A stretch of DNA of 64,000 nucleotides, from contig CM039465.1 of NCBI GenBank assembly GCA_022414725.1, forward strand, positions 22,753,049 through 22,817,048, in the 5' to 3' direction. Each line of letters opens with the position of its first letter. Position 1 is the first letter of the stretch. Below, piece after piece: positions 20,827 through 31,121 of this stretch. This stretch comes from Microglena sp. YARC (Eukaryota > Chlorophyta > Chlorophyceae > Chlamydomonadales > Chlamydomonadaceae). The position numbers and the translations under genes are program-made. The notes below the pieces were generated by a model that did no database searches, was not told where the DNA came from, and worked only from the letters and a program-made list of their open reading frames with translations.

Positions 20827-22185
20827 AAATTGCCACCCTCTCGGTTTGCTGACGATGGCAAGCACTTAGTCCTCAACCCAGCCACAGATTTTTTTTTTTT
20901 TTTTCGGTAGACAATAGCTTAATAATTCGAATATCCACTAAACATCAACTAAAAATCAACCATTATCGTGTGTGTATTCCAACACTTGGCTAGTCTCAGA
21001 TGGGCCTATCATCAAGGAGACATACGTCGTAGCCAATTCGGCTGGCTTACCCGCCCAGTCTGTTCCCAAGACCCGTCTTCTGCTTCTTGAACTTCCCCCA
21101 GACATACCCCTCCCTGCAGATCTGGACCCCGCCCTTGGCACCCATCAATTGACTGGTTACCACCTCCATCCCCCAGACACACCTCACAGATTGCTGGGCG
21201 TGCCGTTCGGTGCAGACACTGCCCTTTGCAAGGCTGCAGCCTAAGCCTTTGCAAGGCTGCAGCCTACCAGCACATGCCCCATAGCATCTCACGTGCAGCA
21301 GCTCCATGGCTCTCACGCAATCTCAATGTTATTGGAAGGGCGCATGTTGCTATGCAATGCTTGGCTTCCAAGTTCATCTTCCAGGCTAACTTTGCATCAC
21401 CACCAGCGCCTCTCCGCCAGCAGTTGCAATCTTCTCTCAATGCCTTTGTTGCAACCTCTAGCCTGCAGGAGGATGAATCACCACGTCCAGGACACCTCTT
21501 CCCCCGCTTCGGGACAGCCGTCCTTCCTTTTCATCGAGGAGGGCTTGCTGTACCCTCTTGCTTCCCACTCGGCTGCTATGCTGGCCAAGACCACATGGCT
21601 CCTCTTCAGTTACACAGGTCACCCCTGGCAGCAGCTCTACCGTCACGAGATTTCTCGGGCTGTGCGCCTTCCTCCAGGTCAGGCAAGTGGATACCATGCC
21701 CTGGTTACCGCCCCGTCTTCTGTGGACATCGCCTCAATCACCACCAAACTTGGCCCGGGGGAAAGTGCAGAGGCTTTTCTCCTGCTGAACATTCGTAGAA
21801 TTATCGCTCCGCCCATGCAGTGCCCCCAATCCATCATACTGGAAACCACCTTCAACAACACCCCTCCTTTTCCGTCCATGCCCATCGCCTCAAACCAAGT
21901 GCTCTCCTCCCAAGCACTCTCGTGGCACCGTCTCAAGGACATCCGCTCAGCTCATCAACAACGAGCTCACCTCCCTCCCGCTGCTGTCCAAGACCTTGAC
22001 TTCATCCTCTCCTCTCTGCCAGACCCTGGCGGGATGCTGTCCTCCTTCCTGAAACTTCCACCTCCCAAATGGAAGCTCATTCCCGCTGTGGCCCCTTTGC
22101 TGGTCCCCTTGCAGAGGGCCAGATCCCCTCACTGGAGAGGACCGTCTTTGGAGGCTAGCCCTCTGGCCGGTTACACCCCTCACCC
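20827..22185 (+). pseudogene. LINE-A ORF2 from the FADD motif through the post-RT region
   Basis: Starts just before SRFADDGKH (catalytic Asp pair) and continues through LPPDIPLPADLDP, the HRGGLAVP block, SGYHALVTAPSSVDIASITT and LSWHRLKDIRS. It is interrupted at 20890-20996 by a small retro-insertion. A direct duplication of CCTTTGCAAGGCTGCAGCCTA at 21224-21264 shifts the frame. From here sequence quality improves sharply relative to 9.6-20.8 kb, but frameshifts near 21760 and 22050 still disable the copy. Confidence 0.8.
20890..20996 (-). mobile_element. ~107 bp retro-insertion of unknown family
   Basis: A T-run followed by CGGTAGACAATAGCTTAATA and AT-rich sequence, unrelated to LINE-A or NAT-B. 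It is flanked by CAGAT on both sides (20885-20889 and 20997-21001), and the uninterrupted site occurs at 1515-1525. The layout fits a 5'-truncated poly(A) retroelement or processed transcript inserted on the minus strand. Confidence 0.6.
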
Positions 22186-22304
22186 TGTCCTTAGCCGTTC
22201 TTGTCTTTTTCTTTGGTCTTTTCTCCTTGGTCACAAAGGGCTAGGTTTTATCAGTTGCGCCTTTTCCTGGTTTCCCCGTTTGTAACAAAAAAAAAAAAAA
22301 AAAA
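22186..22304 (+). mobile_element. LINE-A tail, 5'-truncated insertion
   Basis: About 119 bp: GTCCTTAGCCGTTCTTGTC to the tail and an A-run, inserted into the LINE-A ORF between TCACCCT and CTTCCTGCCC. The uninterrupted site is at 3330-3350. At most 2 bp is duplicated at the target. Confidence 0.8.
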
Positions 22305-23300
22305 CTTCCTGCCCTTCCCCCCAAGGACACCCCCAAGCTGCCCTCATCACCCTACGCAAGAAACCTCGAGAAGCATGGTTACGGGCAGACTTTGAGGAGC
22401 AGCTGATCCAGCAAGGCCTCCCCCCCCACCAGAGGCAAGAGCTCTTGGAACCATGGCTGGTTGGTCTTTGGGAGACCTCCAACTGGACCCAACAACATGG
22501 GTCTCCACCTCCATGATGATACTGAGGTGAACCTTCTTGAACTCTCTGTGCGCCAAGCACGGGAGGCCCTTCTTCACCAACATATCATGCAACAAAGCCC
22601 CAGTTCCCACCATTTTGTGCCAGGTTATACCGAGGAACGTGCTGCTTGGCCCAGGCTGTGGAGCATTCTACCCCCCTCCACCTTGGACACTCACCCTAGC
22701 ACTAACCCTGACCTGCGAGGCCTCCGTGGTCTTGAATCCCGATGGATTGCCTCAGCAACAGAGAGAGCGCTCGTTGTCACCCCTATTCCAGTCCCCTCCC
22801 CTGAAGACCTCCCACAGAACGCTTGGGTGGACTTACAACGTGTCCGCCCCTCCCGTCCAGGCCCAGCGGAGAGAACTCCTCAAAGACAAGACGAACCTCA
22901 AGTCTCCCTCCCTCTACGTGCAGGCTTTTTGCAGGTGTGGGTACGCCTCGCTGACAAGACTCTCCACCGTCCTTATACCATCACTTGCCGGAGCTTGCTT
23001 CATGGCACCCTGGGCTGCAATGCGTTCCTTGCTCATGTACGAGGACGCTTCCAACGAGTCAACCAAGACGACCCCCCCTCCATAGTCTGCTCCAGCCCTG
23101 ACTGCTTGCAGCTGCACACTGATGACACAATGTCTCACGCTTTCTTGGAATGCCCTGATTCTGCCCCTGTCATAGACTGGCTCCTTTCCACTTGGGAGAC
23201 CCTCACCGGTGGGCAGCGCTTTCCTCGTTGCCCCTTCTTCCTCCTCGGTGACGACATCACCCTTTGGCCCGGGACACCCCCTCCTCCCTCTACCCTAAGG
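22305..23300 (+). pseudogene. LINE-A ORF2: helical segment, CCHC knuckle, start of C-terminal region
   Basis: One of the better preserved stretches; a frame of about 300 codons is open over 22461-23369. It reads LHDDTEVNLLELSVRQAR, SRWIASATERALVV, VRLADKTLHRPYTITCRSLL, then the knuckle CSSPDCLQLHTDDTMSHAFL with ECPD (23084-23155; C-x4-C-x11-H-x4-C), a zf-RVT-like metal-binding element expected to bind RNA. It ends at CTACCCTAAGG, abutting an inverted LINE-A tail. Confidence 0.8.
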
Positions 23301-23530
23301 TTTTTTTTTTTTTTTTACAAAGGGGGGAACCAGGAAAAGGCGCAACTGATAAAACCTAGCCCTATGTGACCAAGGAGAAAAGACCAAAGAAAAAGACAAG
23401 AACGGCTAAGGGACAGCTAAGGGACGGACACCACCTGGGCGACGTAAGGGACAAAGGAGGACGGGAACAGAAGACAAACAAACCAGAGAGGCAAGGAAGA
23501 AGCCAAAAACAGGAAGCCCAAGAGAAGGGT
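23301..23530 (-). mobile_element. LINE-A tail fragment, inverted (outer part of inverted-repeat arm 1)
   Basis: T-run, ACAAAGGGGGGAACCAGG and about 210 bp of inverted 3' UTR ending AGAGAAGGGTGC. Its first hairpin arm reads CCCTATGT in place of CCCTTTGT, which unpairs one position of the stem. It is the reverse complement of 26237-26463. Confidence 0.8.
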
Positions 23531-24211
23531 GCTAGGTTATACAGAGGAACGTGCTGCTTGGCCCAGGCTGTGAAGCATTCTACCCCCCTCCACCTTGGAC
23601 ACTCACCCTAGCACTAACCCTGACCTGCGAGGCCCTCCGTGTCTTGAATCCCGATGGATTGCCTCAGCAACAGAGAGAGCGCTCGTTGTCACCCTATTCC
23701 AGTCCCCTCCCCTGAAGACCTCCCACAGAACGCTTGGGTGGACTTACAACGTGTCCGCCCCTCCCGTCCAGGCCCAGCGGAGAGAACTGCTCAAAGACAA
23801 GACGAACCTCAAGTCTCCCTCCCTCTACGTGCAGGCTTTTCGCAGGTGTGGGTACGCCTCGCTGACAAGACTCTCCACCGTCCTTATACCATCACTTGCC
23901 GGAGCTTGCTTCATGGCACCCTGGGCTGCAATGCGTTCCTTGCTCATGTACGAGGACGCTTCCAACGGGTCAACCAAGACGACCCCCCCTCCATAGTCTG
24001 CTCCAGCCCTGACTGCTTGCAGTTGCACACTGCTGACACAATGTCTCACGCTTTCTTGGAATGCCCTGATTCTGCCCCTGTCATAGACTGGCTCCTTTCC
24101 ACTTGGGAGACCCTCACCGGTGGGCAGCGCCTTCCTCGTTGCCCCTTCTTCCTCCTCGGTGACGACATCACCCTTTGGCCCGGGACAACCCCTCCTCCCT
24201 CTACCCTAAGG
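23531..24211 (+). pseudogene. LINE-A ORF2: CCHC knuckle region, second copy
   Basis: Repeats the ORF segment of 22620-23300 (GGTTATAC...CTACCCTAAGG) with few differences, directly after it and separated only by the inverted tail. It carries the same VRLADKTLHRPYTITCRS block and CCHC knuckle. It is interrupted after CTACCCTAAGG by another inverted LINE-A beginning with a T-run; its own continuation (TTGTGGTCC...) is found at 26507. Confidence 0.8.
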
Positions 24212-26505
24212 TTTTTTTTTTTTTTACAAAGGGGGGAACCAGGAAAAGGCGCAACTGATAAAACCTAGCCCTTTGTGACCAAGGAGAAAAGACCAAAGAA
24301 AAAGACAAGAACGGCTAAGGGACAGCTAAGGGACGGACACTACCTGGGCGATGTAAGGGACAAAGGAGGACGGGAACAGAAGACAAACAAAACAGAGAGG
24401 CAAGAAGAAGCCAAAAACAGGAAGCCCAAGAGAAGGGGCTAGACTACTAAGAAAAAAAGACCTATGAAGGGGGGGGCCATAACATTGCAACCTCTAACCG
24501 TCACCGCCGGATCAGAAGGCTGAAAGAGGAGATGCAAACTAAGGAGGACTAAAAGGAAAACTATGCGAGAAAACTAAGAGAAAAAAGGGGGGGAGGGGGG
24601 GGGGGGGGGGGGGGACTAAGGAGGCAACTGAGGGGGAAACTAAGGAGGCAACTAAGGGTGGAAACTGAACTAGGGGAAGCAAACTAAGGGAGAAACTGCA
24701 AAAAACAAGCCAAAAAGCAGGGAGGCAAACCAGAAAAGAAGAAAGACAAATGGAAGCAAAGCGAAAACCTAAAAGACTGGTCTGGGCATGTACAACAGGA
24801 ATGAAGACAGAGACAGTATCAAGATCTAGATCTTGATCTGGATCTTAGCGCAGATCTGGACCTTGATCTTGGTCCAGATCTAGCCCCAGATCTGGAACGT
24901 TGTCGAGTGCTGTGTCCAAATCTGGAACCTGATCCTGATCTGGGGCAGGGTCTTGATCTTGGGCTTGGGCTCGATCTAGGTCAGGGTCAAGATCGGGGCC
25001 TAGAGCTGGGGCTTGGGCTGGACCTAGGTCAGGGTCTAGATCAGGGTCTAGAGCTCGGGAATGGGCTGGGTCTGGGTCAGGGTCTAGAGCAAGGTCTAGA
25101 TCCGGGTAATGGGCTGGATCTGGGGCAGGGTCTAGATCAGGGTCTACAACTAGGGCTTGGGCTGGGTCTGGGATTGGGTCTCGGATTGTAGGGAGCGCTG
25201 GGGCCATGGGGATTGTCATTTCCATGGTGCAAGTATCAGGCTCCTGGTCACCGGGAGTGACCCCAATCCAGGTGCAAAATATCGGGGGGGTGGCCCATAA
25301 GCTTGCAAAGGAAGCCACTGTGAGAGAGCAATCTAGGCCACGCCACCAATCTTGACAGAAGGCGCCATTATCAAGGTGTCGAAGATCCGTCTGGGTGCGC
25401 ATCCAGTCCCTGGCGATGGCTTGGTGAAGGTGGCCAAGGGCAAGGCAGATAGCCTTGTGGTGAAGGGGCTCAAAATGGTCCAGTCTGTCAGCCCGGGACG
25501 AACGGACCTGCCATATCGCGCCCAAGGTGGTTATACGCAGGAAGGACCACAACCTTAGGGTAGAGGGAGGAGGGGGCGTCCCGGGCCAAAGGGTGATGTC
25601 GTCACCGAGGAGGAAGAAGGGCAACGAGGAAGGCGCTGCCCACCGGTGAGGGTCTCCCAAGTGGAAAGGAGCCAGTCTATGACAGGGGCAGAATCAGGGC
25701 ATTCCAAGAAAGCGTAAGACATTGTGTCAGCAGTGTGCAGCTGCAAGCAGTCAGGGCTGGAGCAGACTATGGAGGGGGGGTCGTCTTGGTTGACTCGTTG
25801 GAAGCGTCCTCGTACAAGAGCAAGGAACGCATTGCAGCCCAGGGTGCCATGAAGCAAGCTCCGGCAAGTGATGGTATAAGGACGGTGGAGAGTCTTGTCA
25901 GCGAGGCGTACCCACACCTGCGAAAAGCCTGCACGTAGAGGAGAGGAGACTTGAGGTTCGTCTTGTCTTTGAGCAGTTCTCTCCGCTGGGCCTGGACGGG
26001 AGGGCGGACCACGTTGTAAGTCCACCCAAGCGTTCTGTGTGGGAGGTCTTCAGGGGAGGGGACTGGAATAGGGGTGACAACGAGCGCTCTCTCTGTTGCT
26101 GAGGCAATCCATCGGGATTCAAGACCACGGAGGCCTCGCAGGTCAGGGTTAGTGCTAGGGTGCGTGTCCAAGGTGGAGGGGGGTAGAATGCTTCACAGCC
26201 TGGGCCAAGCAGCACGTTCCTCTGTATAACCTGGCACCCTTCTCTTGGGCTTCCTGTTTTTGGCTTCTTCCTTGCCTCTCTGGTTTGTTTGTCTTCTGTT
26301 CCCGTCCTCCTTTGTCCCTTACGTCGCCCAGGTGGTGTCCGTCCCTTAGCTGTCCCTTAGCAGTTCTTGTCTTTTTCTTTGGTCTTTTCTCCTTGGTCAC
26401 AAAGGGCTAGGTTTTATCAGTTGCGCCTTTTCCTGGTTCCCCCCTTTGTAAAAAAAAAAAAAATTGATGGGAACTGGGGCTTTGTTGCATGATATGTTGG
26501 TGAAG
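24212..26505 (-). mobile_element. LINE-A 3' half, inverted, inserted in another LINE-A
   Basis: Minus-strand copy from poly(A) back through the 3' UTR (poly-C tract seen as G-run 24588-24614), the Asp-Pro/Asp-Leu repeat (24852-25190), an open frame of 271 codons (25660-24845) with IARDWMRTQTDLRHLDNGAF, the CCHC knuckle (about 25680-25770) and further to GATATGTTGGTGAAG. It is inserted between CTAAGG (24211) and TTGTGG (26507) of a plus-strand LINE-A, with AAGG at both borders as a possible 4 bp target duplication. It is itself interrupted by a plus tail at 26237-26463. Confidence 0.8.
26237..26463 (+). mobile_element. LINE-A tail fragment inserted in the inverted copy
   Basis: Starts CCTTCTCTTGGGCTTCC and ends in the intact hairpin pair ACAAAGGG/CCCTTTGT and 14 A. 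It splits the minus copy between TGGCAC and a slightly altered continuation (GATGGGAACTGGGGC). Confidence 0.85.
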
Positions 26506-26506
26506 G

Positions 26507-27831
26507 TTGTGGTCCTTCCTGCGTATAACCACCTTGGGCTCGATATGGCAGGTCCGTTCGTCCCGGGCTGACAGACTGGACCATTCTGAGCCCCTTCACC
26601 ACAAGGCTATCTGCCTTGCCCTTGGCCACCTTCACCAAGCCATCGCCAGGGACTGGATGCGCACCCAGACAGATCTTTTACACCTTGATAATGGCGCCTT
26701 CTGTCAAGATTGGTGGCGTGGCCTAGATTGCTCTCTCACAGTGGCTTCCTTTGCAAGCTTATGGGCCACCCCCCCGATATTTTGCACCTGGATTGGGGTC
26801 ACTCCCGGTGACCAGGAGCCTGATACCCGCACCATGGAAATGACAATCCCCATGGCCCCAGCGCTCCCTACAATCCGAGACCCAATCCCAGACCCAGCCC
26901 AAGCCCTAGTTCTAGACCCTGATCTAGACCCTGCCCCAGATCCAGCCCATTACCCGGATCTAGACCTTGCTCTAGACCCTGACCCAGACCCAGCCCATTC
27001 CCGAGCTCTAGACCCTGACTTAGGTCCAGCCCAAGCCCCAGCTCTAGGCCCCGATCTTGACCCTGACCTAGATCGAGCCCAAGCCCAAGATCAAGACCCT
27101 GCCCCAGATCAGGATCAGGTTCCAGATTTGGACACAGCACACGACAACGTTCCAGATCTAGGGCTAGATCTGGACCAAGATCAAGGTCCAGATCTGCGCT
27201 AAGATCCAGATCAAGATCTAGATCTTGATACTGTCTCTGTCTTCATTCCTGTTGTACATGCCCAGACCAGTCTTTTAGGTTTTCGCTTTGATTCCAGTTG
27301 TCTTTCTTCTTTTCTGGTTGCTTCCCTGCTTTTGGCTGTTTTTTGCAGTTTCTCCCTTAGTTTGCTTCCCCTAGTTCAGCTTCCACCCTTAGTTGCCTCC
27401 TTAGTTTCCCCCTCAGTTGCCTCCTTAGTCCCCCCCCCCCCCCCTCCCCCCTTTTTTCTCTTAGTTTCTCGCATAGTTTTTCCTTTTAGTCCTCCTTAGT
27501 TTGCATCTCCTCTTTCAGTCTTCTGATCTGGTGACGGTTAGAGGTTGCAATGTTATGGCCCCCCCCTTCATAGGTCTTTTTTCTTAGTAGTCCTAGCCCC
27601 TTCTCTTGGGCTTCCTCTTTTTGGCTTCTTCCTTGCCTCTCTGTTTTGTTTGTCTTCTGTTCCCGTCCTCCTTTGTCCCTTACGTCGCCCAGGTGGTGTC
27701 CGTCCCTTAGCTGTCCCTTAGCCGTTCTTGTCTTTTTCTTTGGTCTTTTCTCCTTGGTCACAAAGGGCTAGGTTTATCAGTTGCGCCTTTTCCTGGTTCC
27801 CCCCTTGTAAAAAAAAAAAAAAAAAAAAAAA
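26507..27831 (+). mobile_element. LINE-A C-terminal coding region and 3' UTR, well preserved
   Basis: An open frame of about 230 codons (to the stop at 27200-27202) encodes LWSFLRITTLGSIWQVRSSR, IARDWMRTQTDL, TWIGVTPGDQEPDTRTMEM and then the Asp-Pro/Asp-Leu repeat (DPDLDPAPDPAHYPDLDLAL and similar) ending DQDQGPDLR. The 3' UTR follows (GATCCAGATCAAGATCTAGA, poly-C tract 27430-27446, terminal hairpin, A-run). The C-terminal repeat is strongly acidic and unlike known LINE C-termini that I can name. This is the continuation of the ORF interrupted at 24211. Confidence 0.85.
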
Positions 27832-28020
27832 GGTGCCTCCTTAGTCCCCCCCCCCCCAAAAAAACATGCCAAGTCAAAGAAGGTGCCACTATCCCCAGCC
27901 ACCAAGCTGACCAAGGCAGAGAGCCTATGGACCAGACTGTTGTGAGCTACAGCAAGATCATTGGGTCTCTAATGTATCTTGCAGCGTGCACCAGGCCTGA
28001 CCTCTCATAGTCAGTGGGAG
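27832..28020 (+). pseudogene. LINE-A 3' UTR scrap and copia RT fragment
   Basis: After the A-run come GGTGCCTCCTTAGT, a C-run (LINE-A 3' UTR) and a few A. From 27863, ~158 bp is the plus-strand equivalent of copia 46975-47130: KSKKVPLSPATKLTKA, MDQTVVSYSKIIGSLMYLA and then RPDLS followed by a stop. An inverted LINE-A tail interrupts it at 28021. Confidence 0.7.
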
Positions 28021-28547
28021 TTTTTTTTTTTTTTTTTTACAAAGGGGGGAACCAGGAAAAGGCGCAACTGATAAAACCTAGCCCTTTGTGACCAAGGAGA
28101 AAAGACCAAAGAAAAAGACAAGAACGGCTAAGGGACAGCTAAGGGACGGACACCACCTGGGCGACGTAAGGGACAAAGGAGGACAGAACAGAAGACAAAC
28201 AAACCAGAGAGGCAAGGAAGAAGCCAAAAACAGGAAGCCCAAGAGAAGGGGCTGGGACTACTAAGAAAAAAGACCTATGAAGGGGGGGCCATAACATTGC
28301 AACCTCTAACCGTCACCGGATCAGAAGACTGAAAGAGGAGATGCAAACTAAGGAGGACTAAAAGGAAAACTATGTGAGAAACTAAGAGAAAAAAGGGGGG
28401 AGGGGGGGGGGGGGGGGGGGGACTAAGGAGGCAACTGAGGGGGAAACTAAGGAGGCAACTAAGGGTGGAAACTGAACTAGGGAACTAAACTGAACTAGGG
28501 AACTAAACTGAACTAGGGAACGAAACTGAACTAGGGAACTAAACTGA
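28021..28547 (-). mobile_element. LINE-A 3' end (minus), continued at 32550
   Basis: T-run and inverted 3' UTR to AACTGAACTAGGG. The next base of a normal copy is found at 32550 (TAGGGGAAGCAAAC), so 28021-28547 and 32550-35330 are one element split by the NAT-B between them. TAGGG is present at both borders, a possible 5 bp target duplication. Confidence 0.8.
28470..28547. repeat. 18 bp tandem repeat, about four copies
   Basis: AACTGAACTAGGGAACTA repeated with single changes, at the border where NAT-B entered the LINE-A 3' UTR. The motif occurs once in other LINE-A copies, so it expanded here by slippage or was copied during insertion. Confidence 0.85.
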
Positions 28548-28555
28548 GCTCTTCC

Positions 28556-29575
28556 GAGCCCCACCCACTCCCTCCTGCCTCTCAGAATCCTCCTTCTCCT
28601 CCCTCTCATCCCTGCTCCTTCATTTCAGCTGCTGAGATACCTAGTAGACGAAGCTTTGAAGCGACAATTGGAGCTGGAGGTCCTTTTTTAGCCCTAGCAA
28701 TGTCTGCTCTCCGGCCGCCTTTTGACTTTGCTGCGAAGCTGCTTCGGTTAATTCGGCTGGAGCGACTGCAATTTCGCGGCTATGGGAGCTGCTCAGTGCC
28801 CCATTTGAGTGTTATAGACGCTCATGCAGTCTAATCCGCTACTCTGCCCCCTCCAGAGGTCAGCATAAGAGGTCAGCCTACTGGAGGGGGGCAGGCTATT
28901 CTCTTCAAGTTAATTCGGGACCACCTGACCCCCATCCTTAGTACTTCAGAAGCAGCTCTCTCCTGATTCCCTTCTTCCAAGCCCCACCCACTTCCTCCAG
29001 CCTCTCAGAATCCTCCATCTCCTCCCTCTCATCCCTGCTCCTTCATTTCAGCTGCTGAGATACCTAGTAGACGAAGCTTTGAGGCGACAAGTGGAGCTGG
29101 AGGTCCTTTTTTCGCCCTAGCAATGTCTGCTCTCCGGCCGCCTTTTGACTTTGCTGCGAAGCTGCTTCGGCCAATTCGGCTGGAGCGACTGCAATTTCGC
29201 GGCTATGGGAGCTGCTCAGTGCCCCATTTGAGTGTTATAGACGCTCATGCAGTCTAATCCGCTACTCTGCCCCCTCCAGAGGTTAGCATAAGAGGTCAGC
29301 CTACTGGAGGGGGGCAGGCTATTCTCTTCAAGTTAATTCGGGACCACCCGACCCCCATCCTTAGTACTTCAGAAGCAGCTCTCTCCTGATTCCCTTCTTC
29401 CGAGCCCCACCCACTTCCTCCAGCCTCTCAGAATCCTCCATCTCCTCCCTCTCATCCCTGCTCCTTCATTTCAGCTGCTGAGATACCTAGTAGACGAAGC
29501 TTTGAGGCGACAATTAGAGCTGGAGGTCCTTTTTTCGCCCTAGCAATGTCTGCTCCCCGGCCGCCTTTTGACTTT
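28556..29575 (+). repeat. 5' monomer array, ~424 bp unit, 2.4 copies
   Basis: Units start at GAGCCCCACCCACT (about 28556, 28979 and 29402), a period of about 424 bp. Each holds a CT-rich block, GCTGCTGAGATACCTAGTAG, CTCTCCGGCCGCC and a GGAGGGGGCAGGC block. The last unit is cut after CCGCCTTTTGACTTT, where the unique leader begins. Tandem 5' monomers are known as promoter units in mouse L1; a promoter role here is inferred from position. Confidence 0.8.
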
Positions 29576-30096
29576 TTTTGCCTTAGGCAGGTGTTGTGCT
29601 GCTAAGGCTCTATCCCTCTTTCTTGGATTCTCAGTCAGCAGGTCTCCTTTTGAAGGTCTGCATTGGTCAGCATCTTCTTGTTCCCTAATTCGAGACTTGT
29701 CGATCCATGAGTGTGACATTGGTTGGAAACCATAGCGATACAGTTTGTCTTAGCTTTTTGCTGCCCTAAGGGCTGGATAGTAGTTTTTGGGGGTGGATCT
29801 GCTGCTCCTGCCCTGAAGACTGTTTTTTGTTTGCTTTTTCCTGGACCTGTTTATCAGTAGCATGCCCTGCTTTGGTCTTCTTCCTTACAGAGTTTGCTGG
29901 CCTGCATTGGAGAAGAAGTGGCATGCTACTTGACAGCTGAGTTGGCTCGCCGGTCTGCTGATGGAGTGATGCCCTGATGCGCTGGACTGTTATAGGAGTG
30001 ATGCCCTGTACCGTGTTGTATCTTGCGTCTGCAGGTTTAGGAGGCTTACTTAGAAGCTACATAGTTTTTGTTACCTTGTTTTTGCTACCTTTGAAC

Positions 30097-30373
30097 TGTC
30101 AGCTGTACTACTAGGACACGAGTGCCTTATTGGCATCTGATTCAGATGCCAATAAGGCACACAGGCGGGGTGCGGGTCTGATCAGTACTAAGATGCCCCC
30201 AATCGTAAGACCATAGCCGAAAGCTTGGCTGTGGATTTGTGGAACCTCTGGGTAATCTGTTCTCCTCCCGGGACATGCATTATTGTCAGCTGTACTACTA
30301 GGACACGAGTGCCTTATTGGCATCTGATTCAGATGCCAATAAGGCACTCGTGTCCTAGTAGTATACGCTGACA
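30097..30373. mobile_element. MITE-like foldback element with TGTCAGC ends
   Basis: 277 bp inserted into NAT-B and flanked by TGAAC on both sides (30092-30096, 30374-30378); the empty site reads CTTTGAACTGTAGG (compare 4547-4557). An 8 bp duplication (TGAACTGT) is an alternative reading. The right end is a near-perfect ~90 bp palindrome (30284-30373) centred on CATCTGATTCAGATG. The left end repeats the same hairpin without its outer return arm (30097-30160). The 120 bp between them has no recognisable content. Non-autonomous DNA element; superfamily not decided. Confidence 0.75.
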
Positions 30374-30601
30374 TGAACTGTAGGCATGCCGCGTTCTGGT
30401 CGTGTTTGCATAGCTTGCTGATCTGCATGGGTGACCTAGCGACATGTTACTAAGAGTCTGTGCTGGTTTGCTAAAGGAGTGATGTCCTGATGCACTAGCC
30501 TGTTACAGGAGTGATGCCCTGCAGTGTTTTAATCATAGATCAGCAAGACCTTTGCTTGCATGCCTTTCCTTCTTTTTCTGTGTTGCTCTTGGAGGTTACA
30601 G

Positions 30602-31121
30602 TTTTTTTTTTTTTTTTTTTTTTAGTTGTGAAAGGATTTTCACCCCAGGAGGTGGGTCTCCCGACACAAACCAGCGACACAGAGGATTCAGTTCGAATGG
30701 TGGTGCCACTCCTACAATATGCAAAGTAGGCGCACTTAGGGTTGGTGAGAGATACCAACCCACGACCAAACGAACATTCACCACTACCCCTGTTGACCAC
30801 GGCAGACAAGCTCCCTGCCATGGTCGTTAGAGGCGGAATCAAGGAGACATAACTAGATAACCACCACGAGGGCAGAAATCCGACAGTACTTCCCTACAAG
30901 GTTTGCTTAGGGCCAGGACGCCAAAATACTGAGGAATCGAACCTCACCACCGCCTTCCTACTCTCGCAAGTAGGGTCGATACAGCAAGGGTACTGTAGAT
31001 CACAAGGGATGTAGAACACACCATATTTGTAACTCAGCCTGCGTGTCCTGCGATCTAACGCCGCCCCCTAACCGCTAAGGTAAACCTCGGCAAGATAGGA
31101 AAAGAGCAATCTCCCGTGGAA
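30602..31121 (-). mobile_element. tRNA-like-headed SINE, full length, ~520 bp
   Basis: On the minus strand it begins CCACAGTTCCACGGG (31121), has an A-box-like TTAGCGGTTAGGG near its head, a GGTTCGATTCCTC B-box match about 135 bp further on, and ends CCTTTCACAACT plus an A-run (seen as T 30602-30624). A weaker B-box-like GAGTTACAAAT lies at tRNA-like spacing from the A box. The same unit occurs at 35777-36169 with 41458-41588, and truncated at 38143-38371. Pol III promoter boxes and poly(A) identify a SINE; the parent tRNA is not clear. Confidence 0.7.

Larger units (their letters stand above)
23301..26463. repeat. Large inverted repeat, 911 bp arms (23301-24211 and 25553-26463)
   Basis: Arm 1 (inverted tail plus plus-strand ORF) is the reverse complement of arm 2 (inverted ORF plus plus-strand tail), including the identical tail/ORF junction at CCCTTCTCTTGGG. 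The 1341 bp spacer is itself repeated in inverse orientation at 26507-27831. Differences between arms are few by eye. Two independent insertions with the same junction are unlikely, so this is a duplication-inversion or an assembly fold-back. Confidence 0.8.

Noticed and set aside
28470..28547. Telomere-like or satellite array
   Set aside because: An 18 bp unit derived from the LINE-A 3' UTR, only about four copies, at an insertion border.
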